A DNA stretch of 8,575 nt from SAR202 cluster bacterium. GTDB lineage: Bacteria; Chloroflexota; Dehalococcoidia; Lucifugimonadales; JASMAO01. The notes beneath the pieces are model-generated. The model saw only the letters and a list, made by a program, of their open reading frames with translations. It had not been told where the DNA came from and searched no databases. Positions within the stretch are counted from its first letter, which is position 1. Each line of letters starts with the position of its first letter. The DNA is taken from positions 1 through 8,575 of the forward strand of contig JASMAO010000207.1 in the NCBI GenBank assembly GCA_030754315.1, in the 5' to 3' direction. Positions 1 through 5,983 of the stretch are shown here, piece by piece. The position numbers were made by a program, and so were the translations under genes.

Positions 1-49
1 TGACAACGCCGATTACCAGTGTTATATTAAGCACTAGGGTAAATGAGTA

Positions 50-220
50 TATAAAAAAAGCCCATAACGGCCTACTTTAATTGGTTGAGGGACCTTAGGT
101 CGGCTGTTAGAGCTTCTTAAGTCGCGATGGTACACGACTCCGGGCTAGAAACCTACGTTTTTTAGGAGCAGGTCTCTATATGCTTAATCTTACCATAAGA
201 ATGCAACGCAGTCCCAACCC
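50..220 (-). ncRNA. Possible structured small RNA with terminator, minus strand
   Basis: Read on the minus strand, the segment starts with GGTTGGG (complement of 213-219) and ends with CTCAACC (complement of 82-88), which can pair as an outer stem with one G-U pair. A second nested stem pairs AGAGACC (complement of 171-177) with GGTCCCT (complement of 88-94), again with one G-U pair. Inside are local hairpins, the clearest being AGTCG/CGACT around a 10-nt loop at about 120-139. Just downstream lies a terminator-like hairpin with a U tract. A nested fold with closing stems plus a terminator is the general form of bacterial small RNAs, but I could not match it to 6S, tmRNA, SRP, RNase P or a riboswitch. 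Hand-folded structures arise easily by chance, so this is tentative. Confidence 0.22.
52..75 (-). terminator. Candidate Rho-independent terminator, minus strand
   Basis: On the minus strand AGGCC pairs with GGCTT (one G-U pair) around a six-base loop GTTATG, and the 3' arm runs straight into a seven-T tract. The stem is only five base pairs, so it is weak. It would end a minus-strand transcript coming from the foldable segment to its right; no minus-strand protein gene is seen there. Confidence 0.35.
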
Positions 221-395
221 ATATTCTCCTATCTTCAAAAGCGACAAACAATTTCACCCATCAAGATACTATTAAACTGATTGTGCCTGTAAAGCTGTTG
301 AGAAGCATTGCCCCATGATTGTCAGTAAGAAGTCATTTTCTATTTCCTGCTGGCTTGACTCAAGTGTATTAAAAATTGATGATGACAGCACTGTT

Positions 396-465
396 ATTTA
401 GGTTTGACAAACAGCTGATTGGTTGGTCTCAAACCATAGGATTAAAGTCAGCTGATAACCTAAAT
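396..465. repeat. 70-bp interrupted inverted repeat
   Basis: ATTTAGGTT at 396-404 is perfectly complementary to AACCTAAAT at 457-465. Inside these arms, CAGCTG at 412-417 faces CAGCTG at 449-454 and the pairing extends by up to three more positions with one G-U pair. The result is a long hairpin with a 7/2-nt internal loop and an apical loop of about 25 nt. It is not followed by a T tract, so it is not a typical terminator. It could be a transposon end, a miniature element, or an RNA structure. No obvious target-site duplication was found by eye. Confidence 0.6.
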
Positions 466-685
466 GGGGAAGAAAACAACTCTGAGGTCGCAAGGCCCGA
501 AAAACTTTAGATGGGCAAATAGACTTAGCCCGTTTGGAGGGCGAAATTTTAGATCAAGAATTGGAGCACATGGAAACGGTGGGAGACATTTTTACTATTT
601 TAGAATGTGATTGATTTAGTATCTCTACTTTTTCACAGTTCTAAAGGAATATCCTTGTTACTTATTTTTTCTAAGGGGGAAAACT

Positions 686-856
686 TTGAGTATCTTAGTT
701 GGGCGAAAAGCACCAAATTTTACGACACAGGCAGTTTTGGCAGCTGGGGAGATTGGTGATGACTTCAGTCTGTCAAAATTAATTGATGGCAAATATGCTG
801 GTATTTTCTTTTATCCGTTGGATTTTACCTTTGTATGTCCAAGCGAAACCAATTAG
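686..856 (+). pseudogene. Truncated 2-Cys peroxiredoxin (AhpC/Prx1 type), 5' fragment
   Basis: From a TTG at 686, placed 5 nt after the Shine-Dalgarno sequence AAGGGGGA (673-680), the frame reads 56 codons to a TAG at 854. The peptide begins with the VGRKAPNFTTQAV strand and contains FFYPLDFTFVCPSE, the signature around the peroxidatic cysteine (Cys51) of typical 2-Cys peroxiredoxins, which reduce H2O2 and organic peroxides with thioredoxin-like donors. The family is normally about 190-200 residues, so three quarters are missing, including the resolving cysteine. Similarity stops right after the SE of that motif, at about 846, where the sequence passes into an IS630-type transposase fragment in another frame. 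The fragment cannot make an active enzyme. Identification is firm from the motif; the mechanism of loss (insertion followed by deletion) is inferred. Confidence 0.82.
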
Positions 857-1130
857 AGTTCGTCCCAAAGTGGTCGATGAAAGCTATCGACAAAAACTGG
901 AAGAGACACTAGCGACAAAGCCAACTGAGTTAAAGGTTTACTCCTTGTCGCGGAATTCCACACGCTTGATGGCCTACCTAGAGCAAGTAACAGGTATTGA
1001 TGTTTGTAAACGGATCTTTGGCAGTGTTCTGGCTGAACAAACCTATGTCTATCGTTGATCTAAGCATGTCCAAAGCTACATCAAGGATAGTATTCAACTC
1101 ATTCTTCTGCTCTTCTTACCTAAAAGACAA
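845..1130 (+). mobile_element. IS630-type transposase fragment (N-terminal HTH region)
   Basis: In the frame that ends with TGA at 1056-1058, the peptide from about 860 reads RPKVVDESYRQKLEETL, followed by RLMAYLEQVTGIDV, RIFGSVLAEQ and YVYR. This is the pattern of the winged helix-turn-helix part of IS630-family transposases, where a variable linker precedes a helix-turn-helix and a GYVYRRPKH-like segment before the DDE catalytic domain. After the TGA the same frame continues with SKHVQSYIKD, which fits the expected next residues, so the TGA looks like a nonsense mutation. Similarity then fades by about 1130. The DDE catalytic domain and both element ends are missing, so it cannot transpose. 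It abuts the broken peroxiredoxin gene on the left and coxB on the right. Family assignment is from pattern memory only. Confidence 0.7.
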
Positions 1131-1160
1131 CTAAAGACACGATCTTCCTTTGAAAGCATA

Positions 1161-1862
1161 ATGTTATTTGATAAATGGTTTCCGGCCTCCATCTCGACCT
1201 TCAGTGGAGACATTGATTTTGTTTTCTATCTTATCTTCTACATCGTTGGATTTTGGTTTCTGCTGACCGAGGGGTTAATCATCTACTCCTTGATACGTCA
1301 TCGGAAGGGAAAAGCGGCTTTTTTCGATGGTAGTGGGAAAAGACAATCCAGTTGGATTCTGATACCAGCGGCCGTAGTCTTACTCCTTGATTTGGCGATT
1401 GACTACGCTGGTGGTCAGGTCTATGATAAAGTGAAGATTGAAACTCCAGATCACATCGACCTTCAAGTCTTAGTTACTGCCCAGCAGTATGGTTGGTTCT
1501 TCACCTACCCTGGAGAAGATAATGTGCTCGGCACATCTGATGATATTATATTTGATGAAGATGCTGGAGCAGTTCCACTTCATATCCCGGTCGGTAAAGT
1601 GGTGCAACTTCACCTTAAGTCAGCAGATGTGATTCATAGCTTCTTTGTTCCCGAGTTGCGGCTTAAACAGGATATTGTTCCGGGGCGAATAATCCCGGTA
1701 TGGTTTCAGGTAACCAAAAAGTACCTGAGGAAAGAGCCATACGAGATTGCTTGTGCCGAGCTCTGTGGCTTTGGCCACCATACAATGCGAGCGTTTTTGG
1801 TCGTTCAAACAGAAGAGGAGTTCACCGGATGGCTGAAAGAGCAAGCGGAAGAGCAATGGTAA
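1161..1862 (+). CDS. coxB: Cytochrome c oxidase subunit II (CuA subunit)
   Basis: This 233-residue protein takes electrons from cytochrome c through its binuclear CuA centre and passes them to heme a of CoxA. Two N-terminal membrane helices lie at about 20-44 and 64-82, followed by a periplasmic cupredoxin domain. The CuA ligands are complete: His159 (SADVIHSFFVPEL), Cys198, Glu200, Cys202, His206 and Met209 (CAELCGFGHHTM). The electron-entry segment reads QQYGWFFTYPG. There is no C-terminal cytochrome c domain, so it is aa3-like rather than caa3. Two oddities: an acidic insert GEDNVLGTSDD at about 118-128, and Gln62 in place of the glutamate that opens the K-channel in most A-type oxidases. 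The frame is open upstream to 1059, but the ATG at 1161 gives the normal N terminus; the Shine-Dalgarno sequence is weak (GAAAG). It heads the cox cluster. Confidence 0.97.
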   Translation: MLFDKWFPASISTFSGDIDFVFYLIFYIVGFWFLLTEGLIIYSLIRHRKGKAAFFDGSGKRQSSWILIPAAVVLLLDLAIDYAGGQVYDKVKIETPDHIDLQVLVTAQQYGWFFTYPGEDNVLGTSDDIIFDEDAGAVPLHIPVGKVVQLHLKSADVIHSFFVPELRLKQDIVPGRIIPVWFQVTKKYLRKEPYEIACAELCGFGHHTMRAFLVVQTEEEFTGWLKEQAEEQW

Positions 1863-1920
1863 TCTGTTACTCAATCATAATTGCTCGAATTCAGGAAATG
1901 AACGACTTCTTCTCAACTTT

Positions 1921-1931
1921 TCACCTCCTTT
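1921..1931. other. Anti-Shine-Dalgarno-like sequence in the coxB-coxA gap
   Basis: TCACCTCCTTT on the + strand equals the conserved 3' end of 16S rRNA. Read on the minus strand it is a perfect 11-base Shine-Dalgarno sequence followed by TTG and a 13-codon frame. In the coxB-coxA mRNA it could pair with purine-rich ribosome-binding sites. It may equally be coincidence in this 104-nt spacer, the longest gap between the first four cox genes. Confidence 0.3.
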
Positions 1932-1966
1932 AGTAAACCTCGAGCTTAAGATGGGAAATTAATTTC

Positions 1967-3649
1967 ATGGATCATAACGGGAACACAGAACTCAGAGAAA
2001 ATTCTTTCTGGCGTAAGTACCTGTTTTCGGCCGATCATAAAACGATCGGGAAACAGTATCTTTGGCTTGGTCTAATCATGGCGCTAGTTGGTGGAATACT
2101 TGCCTATTTCATGCGCAAACAACTTGCATGGCCAGAATCTGAAACCCTTACCCCCAACGTTTATAATGCCTTCGTCACTATGCATGGTACGATCATGGTC
2201 TTTTTCGTAGCCATGCCAATTCTGCTGGGCTGTTTCGGAAACTTTTTGATCCCGCTGATGATCGGTGCCGATGACATGGCCTTCCCACGTCTTAATATGC
2301 TTTCTTTCTGGACATTTTTCGTTGGCACCCTTTTGCTAATACTATCCTTTTTTGTGCCCGGCGGTGCGGCCGCTGCCGGCTGGACCGGCTACGCCCCGCT
2401 GTCTGCTAAGCCAATCTATACCGGAGTAAATTGGGGTTTAAACTTATGGATCTTGAGTTTGGCGCTCGAATTTGCATCGGTTCTAATGGGTGGCGTGAAT
2501 TTTATGACCACTGCTATAACAATGCGAGCCGAGGGGATGTCCTGGTTTCGGTTACCGCTAATGGTCTGGATGCAACTGTCAGCCGCAATTATCTTCATGC
2601 TCTCAGTTGGGCCAACTATCGCTGCGGCAGTACTCCTCTTGCTGGACCGGTTAGTCGGAACCGGCTTTTTTGTTCCCGCGCAAGGGGGAGATCCGCTCCT
2701 CTGGCAACATCTATTCTGGTTCTTCGGCCATCCTGAAGTCTACGTTGTTCTTCTTCCGGGCTTCGGCGTTTTGCTAGAAATCCTACCTGCCGGTTCCCGA
2801 AAACCGATTTTCGGTTACCGCATCATCATCTATTCCACATTGGTTGCAGGGGTTCTCAGCTTCATCGTCTGGGCACATCATATGTTTGTCAGTGGAATGA
2901 ACCCGAATCTATCGATGCCTTTCAGTATTACGACCATCCTGATCTCAGTGCCATTTGCTATTGTTATCTTTGCCATGATAGCCACCATGTGGCGTGGTTC
3001 TATTCGTTTGACAACCGCGATGAGCTTTGCGATTGGCACATTGATGACATTCTTGATGGGTGGCGTTACAGGCATCTTTAACGGTTCTGCTGCGGTAGAT
3101 ATTTTTATCCATGACACCTATTTTGTTGTCGCACACTTTCACTATACACTTTTTCCTGCTACGTTCTTTGCAGCTTTCGCTGGCATCTATTTTTGGTTCC
3201 CAAAAATGTTTGGACGCATGCTGAACGAGACCTGGGGCAAGGTCCATTTCTGGCTAACTTTTGTTGGCTTTAATCTGGTTTTTCTACCCATGTTCAGGCT
3301 TGGGATGGCAGGACATATGAGACGACTAGCCGATCCTACCCAGTACAATTTTCTGAGTACAGAGTCGATCAAATCAACGCAGATTTTTATCACCTGGGCT
3401 GCCATCGGACTTCTTATCGGGCAGGCACCTTTCATCGTAAACTTTCTCCGTAGCATAGTGGCTGGTGAAGTGGCGGAGGAAAATCCTTGGCAGGCTAATA
3501 CTCTGGAGTGGTCGACGGCTTCACCGCCACCTCATGGTAATTTTGAAGTGCGACCGATAGTCCATCACGATCCTTACAATTATAGTTCGCCTGATGCTGA
3601 CAGCGATTGGTTACCACAAGATCAGTCGCTTGAAGAAATCACCACCTAA
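1967..3649 (+). CDS. coxA: Cytochrome c oxidase subunit I (heme a / heme a3-CuB catalytic subunit)
   Basis: At 560 residues with about 12 membrane helices, this is the catalytic subunit that reduces O2 to water and pumps protons. Low-spin heme a ligands are His73 (TMHGT) and His392. CuB is bound by His255, His304 and His305 (GHPEVY, AHHMF), with the cross-linked Tyr259. Heme a3 is bound by His390 (VVAHFHY). The heme-propionate/Mg region keeps His382-Asp383 and Arg452-Arg453. The D-channel is intact: Asn92, Asp103, Asn110 and Glu257 in HPEVY, placing it in the A1 type. The K-channel is not: gapless alignment of helix VIII puts Val333 at the conserved lysine and Phe330 at the conserved threonine. 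The loop before Arg452 (PMFRLGMAGHM) also departs from the common PMHFLGLxGMP. It begins at ATG 1967 after a weak purine-rich site and lies 14 nt before coxC. Confidence 0.99.
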   Translation: MDHNGNTELRENSFWRKYLFSADHKTIGKQYLWLGLIMALVGGILAYFMRKQLAWPESETLTPNVYNAFVTMHGTIMVFFVAMPILLGCFGNFLIPLMIGADDMAFPRLNMLSFWTFFVGTLLLILSFFVPGGAAAAGWTGYAPLSAKPIYTGVNWGLNLWILSLALEFASVLMGGVNFMTTAITMRAEGMSWFRLPLMVWMQLSAAIIFMLSVGPTIAAAVLLLLDRLVGTGFFVPAQGGDPLLWQHLFWFFGHPEVYVVLLPGFGVLLEILPAGSRKPIFGYRIIIYSTLVAGVLSFIVWAHHMFVSGMNPNLSMPFSITTILISVPFAIVIFAMIATMWRGSIRLTTAMSFAIGTLMTFLMGGVTGIFNGSAAVDIFIHDTYFVVAHFHYTLFPATFFAAFAGIYFWFPKMFGRMLNETWGKVHFWLTFVGFNLVFLPMFRLGMAGHMRRLADPTQYNFLSTESIKSTQIFITWAAIGLLIGQAPFIVNFLRSIVAGEVAEENPWQANTLEWSTASPPPHGNFEVRPIVHHDPYNYSSPDADSDWLPQDQSLEEITT

Positions 3650-3663
3650 AGGGGAATTTTAGA

Positions 3664-4248
3664 ATGCATGGAACACAGGCTAACGTACAACCGAGACCGG
3701 AGTTTGGAAAGCTCGGAATGTGGTGGTTTCTCGCCTCGGAGATTATGACGTTTGGAGGCTTTCTAGCGGTGTATATCCTTTACCGTGCCGCCAGCGGTGG
3801 CGGTTGGACCGAAACGGCGGAACATGTCAGCATAGCGCTCGGATCAATCAACACTTTCGTTTTGTTAACAAGCAGTTTAACAATTGTCAAGTCAACTGAA
3901 GCTGTTAATCAAGGCGAATACGACCGGGCGAAAAACTACCTCGGGTGGACGATCTTGCTTGGCGTTGTTTTTCTGGCCATCAAAGGGGTCGAATACACGA
4001 GTGAGATCCGGCACGGTTTTACGCCGATAACGAACATTTTTTGGAACTTCTATTTTGCCTTGACAGGGCTTCACGCTCTGCATATTTTGGTGGGGATCAT
4101 CATCAACTTGGTGCTTTACATCGGTGCGGTGAAAGGGACGCTGTGGCGTGAAGACCTGGGGCATCGAATCGAAGTCGCCGGATTGTACTGGCACTTCGTT
4201 GACATTGTGTGGATCTTTCTTTTCCCACTACTCTACCTATCCTATTAA
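3664..4248 (+). CDS. coxC: Cytochrome c oxidase subunit III
   Basis: This 194-residue protein has five membrane helices, the short bacterial form that lacks the first two helices of the mitochondrial subunit. Subunit III binds subunit I, stabilises the active site and helps proton uptake into the D-channel. Visible family marks are SEIMTFGGF with Glu26, KGVEY with Glu110, TGLHALHILVG with His137 and His140, and the C-terminal YWHFVDIVW signature at 175-183. It starts at ATG 3664 with AAGGGG located 9-14 nt upstream, 14 nt after coxA and 12 nt before coxD, so the three are almost certainly co-transcribed. Confidence 0.97.
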   Translation: MHGTQANVQPRPEFGKLGMWWFLASEIMTFGGFLAVYILYRAASGGGWTETAEHVSIALGSINTFVLLTSSLTIVKSTEAVNQGEYDRAKNYLGWTILLGVVFLAIKGVEYTSEIRHGFTPITNIFWNFYFALTGLHALHILVGIIINLVLYIGAVKGTLWREDLGHRIEVAGLYWHFVDIVWIFLFPLLYLSY

Positions 4249-4260
4249 CTGGAGGAAAAA

Positions 4261-4590
4261 ATGGCAACTGAAGCACACGATCATCCAAACTATTTTATGG
4301 TATGGGTCGTACTTTTGCTGCTTCTCGTGGTCAGTTTAGCGGCGGCTTACATGCCGTTTTCGCAAACTTTGACGGTAATTTTGATCTTCGTAATCGCGGC
4401 GGTCAAAGCGTTGCTAGTCGCCTCTTTTTTCATGCACTTGAAAATTGAGGGTAAGCTAATTCTAGCCATTGCGATTGTTCCGGTTATACTATTTGTCATC
4501 ATGACAATCTCACTCCTACCTGATATCGTTTATAATCCGGTTGAGACGGCAACACAAAAATTGGAAGCACCAAAATCGACAGTACACTAA
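4261..4590 (+). CDS. coxD: Cytochrome c oxidase subunit IV (prokaryotic COX4/CyoD-like)
   Basis: This 109-residue protein has three predicted membrane helices (about 11-31, 36-58 and 66-86). The middle helix ends in AVKALLVASFFMHLK, the hallmark of the prokaryotic subunit IV family found last in cox gene sets. It is a non-catalytic structural subunit that packs against subunits I and III. ATG 4261 follows a strong Shine-Dalgarno sequence (GGAGG at 4251-4255), 12 nt after coxC. In an undisturbed cluster the second subunit-III gene would be expected next; here a broken transporter gene intervenes. Confidence 0.9.
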   Translation: MATEAHDHPNYFMVWVVLLLLLVVSLAAAYMPFSQTLTVILIFVIAAVKALLVASFFMHLKIEGKLILAIAIVPVILFVIMTISLLPDIVYNPVETATQKLEAPKSTVH

Positions 4591-4633
4591 GCTAAATGCC
4601 GCTTCGCTACCGAGTGCGTGAAATGGAAAGCTG

Positions 4634-5070
4634 GTGATAACTGGTACGCACACCAGAAATCGTTGGACGGTCATAGTCGAGGCGTTGATCATTCAGATCG
4701 TTCTTGGCACAGGTTACACTTTCAGCCTTTTCGTCAAACCGTTGGAGAGTGAATTTGGTTGGAACCGAACAACACAATGGGGTTTTTATTTTGCATTAGC
4801 CACATTTGCCATCACGATGATTCCTGCGGAACGTTTGCCAGATCGCTTAGGCCCACGGGGAGTCGCATCGATCGGTGGATTACTGTTGGGCGTTGCATTT
4901 TTGTTGAGTGCTGCTTTAGTGAGCGCCTCACGGCCGTGGGTGCTCTATATCACTTACGGCAAATCGGTGGAGTGGGGTTCGGATTCGGTTACGTTTGTCC
5001 GATCGCCGCTTCGGTAAAATGGTTCCCCGATAAAAAAGGGGTGATCACCGGTTTAGCAGTTACCGTATTT
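4634..5070 (+). pseudogene. MFS transporter remnant, OFA (oxalate/formate antiporter) type, frameshifted and 3'-truncated
   Basis: From GTG 4634 (GGAAAG just upstream) the frame encodes the first membrane helices of a major facilitator transporter. It shows RWTVIVEALIIQIVLGTGYTFSLF-like helix 1, FGWNRT, and the loop 2-3 motif A region ending PDRLGPR. After LYITYGK near 4960 it goes out of frame and stops at 5017. The next frame carries on correctly with IGGVGFGFGYVCPIAA, KWFPDKKG and ITGLAV, as in OFA-family proteins, so one base appears lost in the A run at 4961-4963 (GGCAAA-TCGG where GGCAAAATCGG is expected). Similarity ends at about 5070, directly before the second subunit-III gene. Only about 145 of the roughly 400 residues of the family remain. 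The substrate cannot be told. I infer a rearrangement that joined this gene to the cox cluster. Confidence 0.88.
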
Positions 5071-5072
5071 TT

Positions 5073-5077
5073 AAGGA
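5073..5077 (+). promoter_or_regulatory. Ribosome-binding site for the second subunit-III gene
   Basis: AAGGA ends 9 nt before a TTG at 5087 and 15 nt before the in-frame ATG at 5093. The spacing favours the TTG, while codon preference favours the ATG; the difference is two residues. The site lies at the junction with the truncated MFS gene, so it may be native to the subunit-III gene or a chance product of the rearrangement. Confidence 0.4.
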
Positions 5078-5092
5078 TGGTTAAGATTGGTC

Positions 5093-5653
5093 ATGTATAG
5101 CCCGGAAATTTCAAGATCTGATCCTGTCGACAAAGCCACACTCGCCACGCTGATTTTTCTTGGCACTGAAATCATGTTTTTTGCCGGTTTAATCAGTTCT
5201 TTCCTGATTCTAAGGGCTGGAACTCCAAATTGGCCTCCCCCGGGGCAACCCAGATATCCAATTCTCATAACAGGCTTCAACACCTTATTTCTGTTAGTTA
5301 GTGGGGCCACAATGTTTCGTGCCGTAAAAGCCGCTCAAGGGCACAGGCGAAAAAGGTGGCTGTTGGCAACGTTTGGCTTCGGAACACTATTTTTGGGGAT
5401 TCAAGGAGTCGAATGGGTAAAGTTAGTCGAATACGGTATGACTTTTACCTCCAGCATCTACGGTGGATTGTTTTATACTTTAATCGGTTGTCACGCACTA
5501 CATTTAGTAATTGCACTGGTGATCTTGATCTTTGTCATCTTTCGTTCTGGATTCGGTACGAAGACCCATCCCCTGCTCTCACTTTGTAGCTTATACTGGT
5601 ACTTTGTAGTAGGTATCTGGCCGCTGCTCTATACCTTAGTCTACTTATTATAA
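5093..5653 (+). CDS. Second heme-copper oxidase subunit III-like protein
   Basis: The protein is 186 residues from ATG 5093 (188 from TTG 5087), with five predicted helices and the subunit-III fold. Marks are TEIMFFAGL (Glu26), GIQGVEW (Glu107) and IGCHALHLVIAL (His134, His137). It differs from the coxC gene upstream: the helix 1-2 loop is longer and proline-rich (NWPPPGQPRYP), and the C-terminal signature reads YWYFVVGIW at 168-176, losing the His and Asp of YWHFVDIVW. Tandem paralogous subunit-III genes occur in other bacterial cox clusters, and the shared Glu and His residues suggest it still joins an oxidase. Whether it replaces CoxC, adds to it or helps assembly cannot be told. It is separated from coxD by the MFS remnant but keeps its orientation, with no terminator seen between. 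Confidence 0.92.
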   Translation: MYSPEISRSDPVDKATLATLIFLGTEIMFFAGLISSFLILRAGTPNWPPPGQPRYPILITGFNTLFLLVSGATMFRAVKAAQGHRRKRWLLATFGFGTLFLGIQGVEWVKLVEYGMTFTSSIYGGLFYTLIGCHALHLVIALVILIFVIFRSGFGTKTHPLLSLCSLYWYFVVGIWPLLYTLVYLL

Positions 5654-5715
5654 GGCCAATGAGTATAACTAAACTAAAGGTCAAACCGCACTGTAGGTGT
5701 ATAGGTTCTGTCATT

Positions 5716-5934
5716 ATGAACTACCTTCGCTTCACACTTCTATTTATTACAGTATTACTCTTATGTTCCTTATCTCCTAGCTTATCGATGGCCTGTCCGA
5801 ATTGCCTAGCTCAAACAGGAGAAGAGGTGAAAAATGCCTACTACCTGACGGCAGGAATCCTAATGTTTTTGCCCCCCGCCATTATTGTTTCCATCTTCCT
5901 CTGGGTGAAATCACGGCATGATTCTCATGGTTAA
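5716..5934 (+). CDS. Small exported CPxC membrane protein of the cox cluster
   Basis: From ATG 5716 this is a 72-residue protein: a signal peptide (1-26, hydrophobic core about 6-21, likely cleavage at SMA|C), then CPNC at 27-30 at the start of the mature protein, a short polar stretch, one membrane helix (about 43-64) and a basic, histidine-containing tail. An in-frame ATG at 5659 would add 19 residues before the signal, but its AAGG site is only 3 nt away, so I prefer 5716; the site there (TAGG) is also weak. From memory, small proteins with an N-terminal CPxC or ACPxC and one C-terminal helix occur beside oxidase genes in several phyla without an assigned role. The paired cysteines outside the membrane would suit copper handling or thiol redox during CuA assembly, but that is inference. 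Confidence 0.62.
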   Translation: MNYLRFTLLFITVLLLCSLSPSLSMACPNCLAQTGEEVKNAYYLTAGILMFLPPAIIVSIFLWVKSRHDSHG

Positions 5935-5983
5935 TTACGGTTAGAAAGTGATAATATCTCAAGTTCATATGCTGCCCGTTGTT

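Larger units (their letters stand above)
1..685. other. Intergenic region without a recognised gene
   Basis: No open frame longer than about 45 codons with a credible start is present on either strand, and I recognise no protein family in the short frames. The stretch holds a minus-strand segment that can fold, followed by a terminator-like hairpin (about 50-220), a strong interrupted inverted repeat (396-465), and a short perfect palindrome AAGGA-ATA-TCCTT near 642-654. It ends in the Shine-Dalgarno sequence of the broken peroxiredoxin gene at 673-680. Coding material may once have been here and decayed, but nothing can be named. Confidence 0.6.

Noticed and set aside
1..300. Possible tRNA, tmRNA or 6S RNA in the left end
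   Set aside because: No T-loop GGTTCGAATC pattern, CCA end, tmRNA tag peptide or 5' consensus was found; only a generic fold could be supported.
270..395. Minus-strand frame of about 37 codons between stops
   Set aside because: No convincing start or ribosome-binding site and no recognisable motif; length is expected by chance in AT-rich DNA.
486..614. A 42-codon + strand frame with acidic, helix-like composition
   Set aside because: It has no start in good context, is bounded by a stop at 483, and resembles no known family; could be a gene ruin but cannot be supported.
783..845. First 20 residues of the 91-codon frame as part of the transposase
   Set aside because: This part is the peroxiredoxin coding sequence read out of frame; transposase similarity starts only after about 845.
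5659..5715. N-terminal extension of the CPxC protein from ATG 5659
   Set aside because: It would place 19 polar and basic residues before a normal signal peptide, and the ribosome-binding site is too close; ATG 5716 is preferred.
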